Shown: positions 36,211 through 50,249 of the stretch, piece by piece
Numbering within the stretch: the first letter of the stretch is position 1
Layout: each line of letters opens with the position of its first letter
Origin: Cunninghamella blakesleeana
Lineage: Eukaryota > Mucoromycota > Mucoromycetes > Mucorales > Cunninghamellaceae
Direction: 5' to 3'
Assembly (NCBI GenBank): GCA_017871115.1
Contig: JAFCIZ010000001.1
Coordinates: 3,577,501-3,641,500 of the forward strand
Length of the DNA stretch: 64,000 nt
The notes under the pieces: generated by a model
The model's input: only the letters and a program-made list of their open reading frames with translations
Database searches by the model: none
Told to the model about the DNA's origin: nothing
Position numbers and translations under genes: made by a program

Positions 36211-36803
36211 TTGTAAGTAATAAATAAAATGATAGAAAGATAGATATTATTATATTTATTTCATATTATATACCTTCTGTTTCATCATTTGTTTTTTTCA
36301 ATCGAGTAGATCTTCTAGTAGTACTAACTTTTGAATTAGTTTCTACGAAATCATTTGAATGATTGTGTTGTTCTACTTGTAACTTTTCCATGGTTGTAAC
36401 TATAACTGACTCAGACCGTTTCACTTCAAGATCTAGTAATAAAGCTCTTTTCCAATATTAAAAAGGTTGTGTATAAATATATAAATAAATAAAACTATAC
36501 ATGTACCGGTTATATATATATATATATATATATATAATACCTTGTCCCTTTCCAAGCATTAACAATATTATCTAAATCATAATTATTATGAAGATTAGAT
36601 TCAAAACTAGAAGTTCTACATTTTGGACAACACTGTTCAGCTGCTAAACAACGTCTTATACATATAGCACAAAATGAATGAGAACAGGTTGAAAGTATCA
36701 AAGGTGTATTAAAAAATTCTTTGCAAATAGGACATCTTAAGTTTTCATCCAATGTTTGTAATTCACTGTTTTTAAAATCTAGAGGATCATCAATGGTTTC
36801 CAT
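35055..36803 (-). CDS. RAD18: Rad18, E3 ubiquitin ligase for PCNA
   Basis: With Rad6 it monoubiquitinates PCNA Lys164 at stalled forks, starting translesion synthesis. Seven exons, 36541-36803, 36274-36446, 36009-36133, 35865-35887 (23 nt), 35666-35741, 35336-35537 and 35055-35218, sum to exactly 341 aa. The RING finger is C24, C27, C40, H42, C45, C48, C59, C62. The UBZ zinc finger is C152, C155, H167, C171. A SAP domain at about 195-250 (DLKKALRDLDLPDHGDRVQLVWRYKEY) binds DNA. The C-terminus is lysine-rich. The last intron (35219-35335) is a U12-type AT-AC intron, and only that splice keeps the frame. The protein is somewhat shorter than yeast Rad18 (about 490). A CGCGAAA box lies just upstream. 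Confidence 0.95.
35219..35335 (-). other. U12-type AT-AC intron in RAD18
   Basis: Minus strand. The 5' splice site reads ATATCCTTTTT, the canonical minor-spliceosome consensus. The branch site TCCTTAAC (35236-35243 on the plus strand) lies about 18 nt from the 3' end. The 3' splice site is ATAC. There is no GT donor nearby, and the phase (CAT A | AA CAG) joins exactly. Confidence 0.9.
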
Positions 36804-37135
36804 ATTTTGTTTATTTCAACGATTAAAAAAATATAAAGTTAAAAAGAAAGAAAGAGTGAAAAAAATACGCGCCGCGAAAATTTTAAATTTTTTTGAGCGG
36901 TGTTTTTTTCGTCTTTTACCCTTTTTTTTAGAAAAAAATAATATATTAAAACTTATTTTTTTTTTTTATTTAATGAAAAAAAACTATATACAATTGCAAC
37001 TTTTTATAATATGTTTATATAAAGTAGCATAAAAAAATAATCTAAACAATTTTCAAAATGATAAATCTAGACAAGAATATAAATAATAAAAGAAATAAGG
37101 TATAAACTATAGTTATAATAAAACAATAAAGAAGC
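36804..37135. promoter_or_regulatory. RAD18 promoter and SLC13 3' flank
   Basis: A GC island in AT-rich DNA (ACGCGCCGCGAAAA, 36867-36880) lies 65-75 nt upstream of the RAD18 start. It includes CGCGAAA (36873-36879), a match to the fungal SBF/MBF-type CRCGAAA cell-cycle box. A T/A-rich stretch follows to the stop of the transporter gene. The cell-cycle role is an inference. Confidence 0.5.
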
Positions 37136-39735
37136 TTAATAGCCAACGGCAGACAAAATGCCATAACCAAGAGTGAAAATTAATACTGTACATACGATAC
37201 TTGTAGGTAATCCTGCGACGATGAAATCGCGAGAAGTTAAATAAGGTTTACCAGTTGGTCCTTCCAACATGACGGCAGACATATTAGGATATCCTGAAAC
37301 AGGTAAGCACATCTATTTAAAAAGAATTTAAAAAATAAAATATATAGATCAGTTATATGAAACTTTACTCAATATATATGTATCATTTTTTCCATTATAT
37401 ATATATATATATATATACTACTTACACCAGCAGAACAAGCTAAACCAGCACCAAGAACCAAGAGATTAGGATGAGGAACAGGCAAGTGTTCGCCAACTTC
37501 TTGGACTATAGGAATAATAATTAAGGCAGCAACTGTATGGGATACAAAAGAAGAGAACACTAAAATCAAAAAGCAGAATACAGCCAATATAGCAATCACT
37601 GGCAAGTCTTGAATACCATCTTTAATTCTCATAGCGATATCTTGTAAAAGACCTGATGATGTAACAGCTCCACCTAAAGCCATACCACCTTGAGCTAAAA
37701 CAACCACTGACCATAAGAATGCATTTAAATCATCTTTACCTAATAACCCAGTACCAAAGAACATAAACAATGGAACAGCAGCAATCACACCAGCATCACC
37801 AATAGCATATTCTATACTTGTTTCAGCACACCATAAAGCAATGGTTAAAATGGTAATAAATACAATAAAGATTTGTTTCCAATCAATAGATCCATTGGTA
37901 GCTTTGATTTTGTTAAGGTGGGGTACAGAACGGTCAGGGCGATAGATTAATAATAAAATCCCCCAACATACAAATAATGAAATAATGGAAATTGGTAAAG
38001 AAACGCCCAAGAAGATACCCCAGCCAGGATTAGGTGACATGTATTGTAATGTAACAATATTTTGTGGACTACTAATGGGTGAAGTCATCCCTCCAATACA
38101 AGAAGCTAAAGCAATACCAAGAATTAAGCAAGATCCAACCGTGGAATGATCAGGCAATGTACGTAAAATAGGTTGAATTAATGAAAAACATAAAACAGGT
38201 GTAGCAACATTGGAGATCCACATACTTAAAAAGGCAGCAACAAACATGATTGTCAATAAAATCCATTTGGGTCTTGTACCAGCACGAGATAAAACATGGC
38301 TAGCAAAGGCTTTAGCGATGCCATATTTACTAAGAGCAGCAGCCAAGGCAAAACCACCAAGCAACATCATAATGGTACCACTAAACATGGATGAAAAAAC
38401 AGCTTTGGAAGCAGCCTTAGCATGCATAGAAGAACCATCTGGATTACGCATAATACCCATCAATACAATTAAAAACGGAATCAAAAGAGATGTAGCATAA
38501 AGAGGAACAGCTTCAGTAGCCCACATCACAGCAGCAAAAATCAATAAAGCAAAACAATAATTTTCATGACGTTCATCAAAAATATTTACATTCAAAAGGA
38601 TAATAAAAATGACCACAGATAAAATAAAGAAAATCAATTGTCTTAATAAAGCAGCTTGAATACGAATAGGACCAATATGAACTTCTTTGGGTGGGATAGG
38701 TTCTTTAACATGAGCATCCATTGTTTTACGTTCTTGGCCAATCATATCACGCCATACAGTATTTCTATCGTAAATAACTTGATCACGAAGATGGGTTTTC
38801 ATTTGACGTACAGCCATAGGAACTTGACCATGGCAGAAGGCATTAGCATATAATTTTTCCACTCTGACAATTTGATTTTGTAATAATTCCAAAGTTTGTG
38901 GCATAAAGGGACGGGAATCCAAGACCATCTTTTTTAAATATTGTGTACGTAATTGACCTTCCAAAACCTTGTCATGCTTTTTCAAGATTTTTTCAAATGC
39001 GGATTTATTTAATTCAATATAGGATTCCAATTCAGAAAGGGATACATATAAATTAATTAATTGTGATCTTAAGTCCATCATGGTTTGAAATACGGAAGGC
39101 GCACTAGAATAAACACTAAACTTAGATTCAACAGATTGGCGTCTTTTTAATGCATGTTTTGGTTTTTCTGTTTCAATGATTGTAACACCACCGCTAACGC
39201 CATTACTGTCCGTATTATTCTTAGTATTAGCATCCATATTTAAAGTAGAATCCAAGGTTTCCAAATTATAAATGGCATGGTTAGGGAAATGTTGATCATC
39301 AGCTTCACCATTAGGATCCACTACTGTACCAATAGTCGATTCAAGTTGATCCAATGTAGAATAAAGCTCGGATTCCTTTTGGGTATAAAAATCAAATACC
39401 TTTTCTAATTCCATATCAAGTTGGTTTAAAAAGATATTTTCATCGGGTTTAGACTCAACCACTTCTCCTTCTTCTATAGCATTGGCCTTCATATGTTGTT
39501 GATTCAGAGCATCTACTCGTTGTTTTTCAATTTGGAATATTATTTTTTTTAAATGATCATAACTATTTTATTTAAAAAAAAAAAAACATAAATAAATAAA
39601 ACGCCATATTTAAAAATAACAATAAAAAATATCTATATTTATATAAATATACTATTACAAATATAATACTTACTCCACATATTTATCAATCCAATCTGGG
39701 ACAGCGTTAAATTGTAATGTATGAGAGAATTTCAT
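37136..39735 (-). CDS. SPX-SLC13 low-affinity phosphate transporter (Pho87/Pho90/Pho91 type)
   Basis: Proton- or sodium-coupled phosphate carrier in plasma or vacuolar membrane. Three exons, 39674-39735, 37426-39562 and 37136-37312, give 791 aa in frame. The N-terminal SPX domain starts MKFSHTLQFNAVPDW. It includes the LKKIIF helix and the lysine cluster KILKKHDK (about residue 212-219) that binds inositol pyrophosphates. The DASS/SLC13 transporter begins near residue 330, with about 11-12 helices, WATEAVPLYATSLLIPF, SMWISNVATPV and GGMTSPISSPQNIV (the family's SNT/ion-site pattern), and a second SHTVAALIIIP repeat. The longest intron-free part is exon 2. A CACGTG lies in the upstream region. 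Confidence 0.93.
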
Positions 39736-40840
39736 ATTTATATAATTTTTTTAAAAAAATATATATATATAAATGAATGAATAAAGAAGAATTGAATAAA
39801 TAAAAAGTAAAAAAAAAATAAAAAAAAAAGTAAAAAAAGAGAATGAAAATAGAAAAAAAAAAGTTTTTTTTTATATTAGGTTGACAATTCGGATGAGTTT
39901 TAAACTAAAAGTCCGAAAGGTTACAATTGGAGATTCTGAGTTGCTGATTGATTGGATTTACACCTCACATGTCCTCACGCGAGTACATACGACCATTTGT
40001 CTTCCTATAAAAACCTTTGCATATATATATTTGTAAACTTTATTTGTTCATAAAATAAATAATTATATAAAAATTATATATATATGGACATATCCATAAA
40101 TAATGTTATTTGTTTGCTATTATATAATAATCAATAATTAAGAATAAGAAAAAAAAAAAAAAAAGTTCTTTAATTTATATGCTTAGTTAAGTACATATAT
40201 AAAAATATACTATTTTTTTTTTTTTGAAAAAAAAATGTTTTACTATTATTGTCTTACATCTATATATTAAAAACCCACAAAAAAAAAAAAAAAACGTTCC
40301 TTTCATCGGTAACCAATCAAAATACACACGTGTTGGTTTGAATGGTTTAGAAAATCTCTAAAAACATAGGGTTCGTATCGCCACTTTAATCGTATTTTTT
40401 TTATATAAAAAAGGTACAAAAATAATGTTCAGGTATGACTATTAAAAATAAATTAAAATAATAAAATAATATGTAATATATAGTAAAAAAAAAAAAAACT
40501 CACTAATTAAAAGGCATATGTATTATAATGAAATATATCAACTTTAATATACTAAAAAACATAATTATAAACTTATAGACTATTTGACTTTCCTTGATCC
40601 ATTTTTTTTATATATTGTTTGTTTGTCGTTAATCATTTCTATATCTGTCATAATTAACCCATTTGAGACTTTTTTTTATCCTCCGTTAAACACTTGGCTT
40701 TCCTTTTTTAGCTAATTTTTTTCCTTCTTTTCCTTCCATTTTTTTAACAAATTAACTTTATTTCGTGGATAAAAGTATTATTCTCGTCTATATTATTTTT
40801 TAAATATTACTAAACATAAATATTCAATAAAAACATATAA
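39736..40840. promoter_or_regulatory. Upstream region of the phosphate transporter
   Basis: 1.1 kb between the transporter start and the 3' end of the HIR3-like gene. It holds CACGTG at 40327-40332, which is the core site of Pho4-type bHLH proteins, and AACCAATCAAA (40310-40320), a CCAAT box. The rest is A/T tracts. No gene seen. Confidence 0.45.
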
Positions 40841-41034
40841 TCATTTTTGATTACCATATATATTGTTGATCATTGTTTTTGCTTGGACAAGTAATGTTTG
40901 CGCTCCAATTTTTTGAGTAATACTAGCTGTAGCCGGTGCTGTAGATGCTGATATAGTTGATGTTGATGATGACGATGACGAAGCATTAGTAGCGTCATTA
41001 TTGGCAGTAGTATTAGCATTATTGTCATTGCTGC

Positions 41035-41070
<36 letters not shown>

Positions 41071-44000
41071 CATACGTATCAGCCTTAGGTTCATTCGTTG
41101 TTTCATTTAATAGAGAATCAATATTGATATAATCGTATAGAATACAACAAAAGCATTCTCTAATAGCGTCATCTAAAGTTGTTACTGGTGCAAACCCAAG
41201 TGTGATCTTTCTAATTTCCAATAAATCGTGTAATACTGATATTAATTCTGGCCATTTACCATTAGATTCCTTTTGCATGTCCTTGATATACGAGTTAATC
41301 AGCGTGTCAACCTTTACTTTATCAATAGATTTATTTAAGACTTCTTCCACTCGGTCAGATCCATAGTGATTAGCCAATAGACGATTTTGTATGATCTAAA
41401 TGGAAATAATACTTCATAGGTTACTATTTTATTTTTTCCAAGTATGTTTTTTTTTTTTTTCTTACATCAAGATATACAGCTAAGGCGAGTTTAAAATCTT
41501 CTTCTTCATTTAATAATATAGCACTTGCTCTTTTAAGTTTACGGCATAAATGTTTTAAAACGTCTATATCATCTGTTTCCTTCGCCAATTCAATTAAAAA
41601 GGTGACATATTGGTGTACAAAGACAAAAGATTTCCCTGGTCTAAAATCATGTTAAAAATATAAATATTTAAAAAATAAAATAATGATTAGTATTTATAAA
41701 AAACGCTTATGATACCTAATCTTTTATTATTATTATTATTTCTTTCTTTACCTTTCAATATCAGTTTTCCAAACACTGATTAAACCTTTATTTGTTTGTT
41801 TTAATGTAAAAAGTTGTAATATTTCACTCTTGGCTTGATCCGGATTATTATATATATGGTAATACATCCAGGCAATCTAGGTGTTTTAAATAAAAATAAA
41901 ATGAGTAAATATAATATTTTTAGATATATTTGCGATTGTATATATATATATATATATATATATTACCTTATATACTAGTCGATGCTGGATGTGTCTTTTA
42001 TCACTTTTTCGAATAGCAATCAATTTATCAAACAGGGCATTGAAGACCTTCATTTTATCTCCTCTATTGTGGCTGTTAATCGACTCCTGTCCTTGATCTA
42101 CTTCACTAGACGCTGGGTTATCATCAGTCAAAGTTAAATCTATGACACCAGTCATTGAATTGGAATGTTCTGCTGCAGGATAAAGACAATTTGCTACTGG
42201 CTGTGGATTTGCTGGCTGTTTTGAATTACACGGTAATAGATTTAAATAGTAACTAGCATCTTCTGGCTATTAAAATAAAATAAAATAAAATAGGATTAAT
42301 ATATATATATGAATATCCTATTTTTTCCTTCTAAAATATTATTATTTATAATTTCTTTATAAGCATTACCGTGATAGCATCATTATATAAAAATTTTACA
42401 AGAAATGAACAAAATTTGTAGGTACATTCCAATACATTGCTAGTTGTAGTTTCTCGTCGGCATTGATGTATGGACTTCAGAAGCCAATCGAGAACTTCCT
42501 AAAAATAGTAAAAATTAAAAAATAATAAAAATATCAGAGATAGGTATAAAAAAAAAAATAATAGACTTAATTATTTTTAAATTTACTTTTGGTGGTCTAC
42601 TGAGATTATTATAGCAAAGTCCAATATTATATAGTGGTCTAATATAAGAAAATAAAAGGAAAAGGTAAAAAATGAAGCCAATAAGTAAAAAATTTTAAAA
42701 AAATAAAACAAAAGATAAATTTAATATTTTATGTGGATGGTGGCGCTTACTTCCATGCAATTTTTTCTGTAGATTTGAAATTTAATGCTTTGGAAAGGAT
42801 CTGAATAGTAAGTTGATAAGCTGCAGATGGTTTAACTTTTTTCGTGATCAATTCATTTACATCGCCAGTATCGTTCATAATAATAACTCCTTTTGTTATT
42901 TGAAAAGATGCCATCTTCATAGGTGAACAAGCCATACTATATACCAGTAATCCAAATTCTGTGAAGTATCCAAAGAGTTGATTATATTTGATTGATTTTC
43001 CCACTGTTGATAAATACCATACTTGCATAAATGAATGATAAGCTTGCTAATGATAGTAAATAAATAAATAGATATAATGAAGTATTAGTAAATATCTTTA
43101 TATATATATATTTATTTTTTTATTACTTGTTGGTAGGATATAATTTCATTTTTATGAGTTTTAATATTTGAAGCACTCCATGTTAGCTCTTCTTCTGACA
43201 AATGCTTTAAAGTTAGACCTAGTTCAAGCCAACATTGCTGATCGTCAGGATGAAGGATTATATGACACTACAATATCATTTTTTTTTTTTAAAAAAAAAA
43301 ATGAAAAGAGAAAGCGAGATAGATTGCGTTAAAATATAGAATTCTATTTTAGTTATTATCATTATTATTATTATTATTATATAACCATACTTTTAACTGT
43401 TCTATTGCTTCTTCTAAATCAGACATTGTTTTATCTGAACTCCCTTTCGGTCTATTTTTAATATTAGTTCTTAACATCTTGCCTCTAATCCAAAATATAT
43501 GATCATATATAACTAATAATAAATAAAAAATGACAATAATCAAATATTAATATTATCTTTTTCTTTTTTTCATTTTAATTTTTTATTACTTAATTATATT
43601 TTTTTATTTCTTTTTTTACCTGAAATTGAAGGTGATTTGTTTTTTAGTTGGACAACGGGAAGATTGCATTTTTTTAACATATATTTAAGAGGTATCGCTA
43701 TATCAATTGGGCCGTTCAAATATGCTTCAATAATGTTTTTATTATGATCAACATAACCTAAAAAGAAAAAAGAAAAAAAAAATAAATAAATATAATATTC
43801 AAATTAATTTGATGATTTATTTTATATATATGACGTATTACGGTTATTAGTAGGCATATCACAGACAACGTCCGATACAATATCAACAACATCCTTCAGG
43901 TCATTTTTTAATTGAATATTTCGTTCAATTTTTTCCAACACATCATCAATAACTAGACTATAAAGATGTTCTGTAGCAGCTAGACATAAATTAGTATGAG

Positions 44001-44682
44001 TTCCATGATGTTCTTCTAATAATTCACCATCGGCCTATGATTTTAAAATATAATCAATATATAAATTTATATTAGAAACTATGCTTGCTAATATTTATTT
44101 ATATGCAAATAAGTATAAATAATATATATATATATATGTATATATAAATCATTACTTACAGTTAAGTGAATACCATATAAACAATGATAACATTGATATA
44201 TTCCTCTTCTATTATCATCTGGATTATCTATAGTAAGTATTTTCATTACGTATCTTAAAAACATTCCTAAAAAATAAAACAAAAAAAAAAGATAAAATGA
44301 TTAATATCAATACTACTCTAATTGTGCTAAAATAAAAAAATAAAGTATAATAGCTACCGTTTGATGTTCCACAGATTTCACGCTCGCCAAGTTCATCATG
44401 CAAATTTAGAAGTAGTTCTGATAATAGAGCAATTTTTTCTTCGTTTCCATTAATATTTTGCTGCATTAGTATGGATAATAACAACCAGGATTTTGTTGTT
44501 AATGCATTGTAAAAATTTGTTTTAGTCCTTTTAGATGGTCTATGTGGTAGAACATCTTGAACAGTAAAATTATTAACCAATGGGATATAATCAGGATGTC
44601 GAAATATATAGAATATTGTTGTGCGTAAAAAGATCATTAGATTGTCCATGAAATTAGAATCAAGCTTTTTGGGAAACCAACC

Positions 44683-44714
<32 letters not shown>

Positions 44715-47700
44715 TATTAGTCGGTCAATATAATAATAAATTTTTTATTATTTTTTTATGTTAAATTATTTCAATTACTTTCACAATTTGTATTCGTTAA
44801 TAACGATACAAGCTCTTTCATTACCAAATCAATCTAATAAAATAATCATAGGTTAGTTAAATTGTGAAAATTAGTAAATTGATTAAAAATAAATTATAAT
44901 AAATTATATACAATAATTCGTTTAAACTCATATATATATATTACCAATTTTAATAATCTAAAGAAATCTATATCAGTATCGCCCTTAGGTATATTATTTG
45001 TTTGCTTTCTACTAGCACCATAATTAATAAATTCAGAAATAAATGCAGTTAACATAGTGATATAGCACTTCCAGGCTTCCAAATATCTATCTGTTTCAAC
45101 ATAACTCTATATGAAAGAAAATAAAATAGAAGAGAATAATATAAATAAAAATAAATAAAAATTATATACATTTAGTCTTTTAAAAAAAATATACATAATT
45201 ACCTTTGCTACCATCGCTGCCATTGTGTAAAAATCATTTGAATCTGACATATTGTCCATATTTAATTGAGACTGGACTAAATCTTCTATTTCTAATAATA
45301 CCTCTTCGTATTTATGTTTCGAAAAATTTAGTTGTGCTCCTAATAAGCGTTTCCCAATTTCCAGCTGCTTCAATTTGGATTTTATAGTTGATTGGTTAAT
45401 AACAGGATCATATTGACTAATTATTTAATACATATATCAGCATCTATAAATATTAAATATTTTTCTCTTCAATTTTTTTTATTTTATTTTCTTACCAGTA
45501 TAAATTAATTTCTATTAAGTTCATATCATCGCTATCAAGTAATGAATCGCATTTCTTGTACCATTCATAAGCGTCTTCAATATTATTATTACATTGTGCT
45601 ATCTTGCCTTTTAATGACCAATATCGCAATAGAAAATGCTTTTGTGATTCTGGAATAGATACAGGTGAATAAGGATTAAATGACAATATCATATTCGTAA
45701 TGTAGAGTCGCTCTAAGTATCCAATCCATACCATACAAAGCTGACTTTCCCTTTGCATTATTTTTTTCCGTTTATCGTTGGCTAATCTTGACTTTGTTGA
45801 TAAATTTGTACTAGACGTTGATGGTTGATCATTTTTTACACATGAGATATATTGGTCTACAAGTAATTCACACAATCGAACCAATCCCTATTTAAAAATA
45901 ATAGTATTATAAAATTTAAAAATGATATATAAAATTTAATCAGTTAACCAAATAAATAAACCTGTTTATTGCCATGTTTATCAGATTTTTATTATTTTTT
46001 ACCTCAATTTCATTATCATTATCTTTCATATCGTGGTGGTTACCATATAACAAATATGCTAATGATTCTTGTCCGAGTAATTCAACAGAATCCGATAGTA
46101 AGTAACTTGTTTCCTTACTCAAGTGGCCTAGATTTGAACCATGTATAAGAATAAATACAGTTGTACGTATAAGACTATCAGAAATACCAGAGTTTATTTG
46201 GTTAAGTGATTCAATGAATTGAAGTACTGAATGACCATCTAATGGATCAGATGACTTCGATTTGGTAGTTTGAAAATGTAAGTGTTGAGATTTGTTAGAA
46301 AAGCTAAACAAGCTATTATCCCTACAAATTAATATGCATTTAAACACATATATATACGCATGTATTAGTGATTATAATTTTTTCTTCAAGAATTTAAAAA
46401 CAGAAGTTTTATTTCATTTATATAACCTACTTATATTTTAGGTTATCATAAGTCCAAGCATATTCAACGCCAAGTTCTGATAATCTTGTATCAAAGTAAT
46501 CCCAAAATGCATTAATAGTATCCATAGATTTAATCGAATTAATAGGCATGAACCATCCATTAGGTCGATTAAATATATCTATATCCTTCAATACATCAAA
46601 CACATCTTGAATTTTTTCACATAGCTGTTTTTCTTCTTCCAGCATTTTTTTTTTAGATGCTTCTTCAATTTCTTCTTTTTCTTTTTGTTTTTTAGCGGCT
46701 CTGAAAAGTTAAAAGTATTTGAATAATAAAAAAAAGAGAGGTAATAATTAAAAATTAATATAGTTTATAGTTTTCATCTTTAAATTTATTGTAGAATATA
46801 TAGATATATTGATATAAAACTTACCGTAGTGAAGATCTTTTTACTTCAGGTGTGTCATCATCATCATCATCGTCATTATCATTATCATCATCTCTACCTT
46901 CATCTTTATTATGGTCTACATTATCCTTGCCTTCCGAACCTGAATTACTGTTGCCATTATTACTACTACTAATTTCATCATGTTTTCGTTTTAGACATTT
47001 ATTATTATTGTCTTTACCGATAGTCTCACTTTCACCATTATTAACAGAATTGTTTATTACATAATTAGTTTTATTTTCTGGTACACTCATTTCTTCTTTT
47101 TGTGTTGAATTATCCTTGTCTATATCCATTTTATTTCTTTCGTCATTTTCTTTTTCATTGCTGATGATGGTATCATTAGCTTCTATTGACAAAGGTTGAT
47201 TATTTGTACTGACTACTGTTGTACTCTGTTGGTCTGTACTGTTATTAACAGAGTTATTTTCAATCTCATTTGATGAATCCTCTCGCTTTGTTTCAATATT
47301 AACTTCCATTTCGACTTGGATCCGAATTGGTTTGTTGATAATAGTATTGGAAACGCTGTCATCATCATCACTATTATCTTCGTCCTTGTTCTTAGATGGT
47401 ATATTTTTTTTCGATTCCATCATATTATATTGTAATTTATATTGTTTTAATAATCCTTTTAAAAGTAATTCCCAATTTGCCTCTTTAATTGTTATAAATG
47501 TATATTCAAATGCTACGTCGTCTTTATCATTCTGGTTCGTAGTTGAAATTTGGGTATTATCATTGTCTGAAGATATGATTTGGTTATTTAATTTCAATCC
47601 TAATTCCCAGCTTGGAAAACGTTGCAGTCCTATCGCCAAATAAAATTTGCAAAGATCGTAGTCTCCAATATCATATAATACCTGTTATTAAATAACATAA

Positions 47701-48335
47701 ATATAAATATATTTATATTTATAAGGAAAATTGATATTTTTTTATAATTTAACATATATACATATGTATATATATATATATCATTTATCATTATTTTATC
47801 TTACTTGACATAATCCATTAAGACATTTCCATTGTATAGGTGATATATTTCCATTATTTAAAATATGTTCAGTTTCAAGAAGTATATCTTTACTGTTTGA
47901 TATAACCATCGAATGAGAAGTTTGAGATTCTTGTAAAGGAATCGAGAAAAACCCCTTTTCAAATGCTAACCTTGTTAAACGTAAATTCCTTAATGAGTAC
48001 GCTATTTTCCCAAGGCGATACCAAAGTGAACGCTCAGTAGGATCTATCATCAGTGCCTTTAAATAAAAATAAATAAATAATTCCATAAAGATTATTTATT
48101 AAGATTTAATCTAATACTTGTCATTTATTATTTATTACTTCATATTATTTTATTTTATTTTACTTTTAAATAATAATCCATTGCCTTTTTTGCTAAAACT
48201 TCACGTTCATTTTTCGACAAGTCATTATTATCAGCTTCGTCTTCAATAATAGCAGCATAATTCTTGAATACAAGGAATCTTAACATAACTAAAGAAGAGG
48301 AGTGCAGAGAATCGCCTTTTGTTTGTTCCTAAATA

Positions 48336-48378
<43 letters not shown>

Positions 48379-48870
48379 TAAGTGAGTCTCACTATACATT
48401 TTCTTTTAGCACTATATCTTTTCTTCCAAAGAATTGATATTTAAAAGTAATATATTTTTTTTACCTCTAAATCCTCATCAATCATAATATTGCTATTTAA
48501 AATGTATTCATATTCTGCTTTAGCTTTGGCGTGTTCTCCTATTTGATGTGTTCGAAGCGCATTTTGATATATATCTAAAAGTTTTTCAGTCTGTAATAAT
48601 TTTGTATATATATTAATATTAAATGCCTACATATATATATATATATATATCTATTTCAACATAATTGTTTATATATATATATATATTTACTTGAATTTCA
48701 ACACCAGTACTTTCGTCCGAGTCTTCAGTATCATTTATTGTATGCCATCGAATCTAAAAAATAAATATATGATAATAACAATAAAAATATAAATTATATT
48801 AGTTTGTGCAAAAGAATTAAACTATAAAAAATAACTCAAAAAGAAAAAAGAAAAAAGAAAAGTGTACCAT
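40841..48870 (-). CDS. HIR3: Hir3/CABIN1, HIRA histone chaperone subunit
   Basis: Subunit of the HIR/HUCA complex that deposits H3-H4 outside replication. It has 25 coding exons totalling 1,844 aa, an exact multiple of three. Exon 1 is the ATG alone (48868-48870). Then come 48691-48753, 48465-48590, 48164-48328, 47805-48056, 46825-47681, 46431-46700, 46003-46321, 45496-45887, 45203-45416, 44945-45106, 44779-44833, 44358-44681, 44160-44266, 43842-44034, 43620-43757, 43391-43512, 43127-43267, 42751-43046, 42587-42638, 42370-42498, 41967-42266, 41752-41876, 41466-41640 and 40841-41395. The start MIRWHTIND resembles CABIN1 MIRIAALN. TPR-like repeats follow (YYLKALMIDPTERSLWYRLGKIAY). An acidic Asp/Asn-rich insert occupies about residues 270-470. 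The C-terminus is Asn/Ser/Thr-rich. Confidence 0.9.
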
Positions 48871-50249
48871 TATTTATTATTTTAATTAATATGGTGGTAA
48901 AGAAAAGTAAAGAAGAGCAATTTTTTTACATGATTAAATTTTTTTAAAAAAAAACGCGGACTTCAAAAAAAAAAAAAAAGCTTTCTCTATTATTACAATT
49001 AGTTTATTCGTAATAGAGTGTAAATTTCTTTTACTTTAAAGAGAAAAAGAGTTCGTGCATTTTCATTCAAAAAACAATTTCAGTTAGGATAAAATAGTAT
49101 TCAATTATGAGATAAACAGAAAATAAAAAAAAACCAAAAGCGTATACTACATTCACTATGGCATATTTTAGGTACCATAAAAGGAAATGTATACTCTAAA
49201 TATTTTACTAGCTTTTCATTAACTAGCTAGTCTCTTAAATAAAATAAATTAAAAAGATGAAAAAAAATTATGTGGAGGGTGTTTATAAAAATTAATTTTG
49301 GATTTTATTTTTTCGTATCTTTCTTGCTTTTTTTTTCAATGATATAGCATTAGGTTAATTTGTTGATCCACAATTGTTCACTCTTGGATGGTTGTTCAAA
49401 AGCTAACAATATGAAATAAAATATTTCACAATGGTGACCATGATCCTCAAATTCAGAAATAATGATGCTTCAAAAATAAGATGAGTAGATCAGAAATCAA
49501 CTTGATTTTTACTTTGGAATTAAAGTGAGGGTATTATATGAGAATGATTAGTTAATAACAATTTTTAATAATATTAATGACTATGCTACATATTGTATGC
49601 AACTTCATATTTTACTACTGACCAGTGATCCGTTATTTATACTAGATCTAGGCTTTATAACATTAAATATACTGAAATAATAGGCTTTAGCAACAGCTTT
49701 TGAAAGATATGCGTCTATTAATGGGTCATTAGGCTTTATGTTTGAATGATATCTAATAATTAAAAAGAAATATATTAATAAAATGAAAATAATAAATTAT
49801 AAGTGTTAGGGTAACTTTTTTTTTTTTGCATTTATATGTTATAAAAATATATGGAAAAAAACCATTAATAGCATCTAGCCAGAAAGCACCTTATTCTTAG
49901 CTATTAAAAAAAATCACTATTTTTTGAAAATGCCTACAAAATATCCAACAGTGAAAAAATAAGCTATTGGAAAAAAAGTGCAGATAAACTAATCATTATA
50001 TATAGACAGATTTACTTTTATTTTTTACAAGTTATATGTACTAAATATAATATTCATTCTATTTTTTTTCCTCGTTGATCGTGTTCTTCTTTTATATATA
50101 CATAATTAAAACAAGAACTCATCGATAAAATAAAAAGTATATGTATTTACATCAATTCAACTTTATTATAATTATTGTATTTCAAAAATTTATGTCTATA
50201 TCACTACTTATGTGATTAATATTGTATTTGTTTTTTTTTAAAAAAAAAT
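48871..50249. other. Intergenic, 1.4 kb
   Basis: Promoter of HIR3 at the left and 3' flank of fumarase at the right. It contains poly-A and poly-T runs (48941-48980) and long AT-rich DNA. No coding exon, tRNA or repeat was recognised. Confidence 0.55.
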
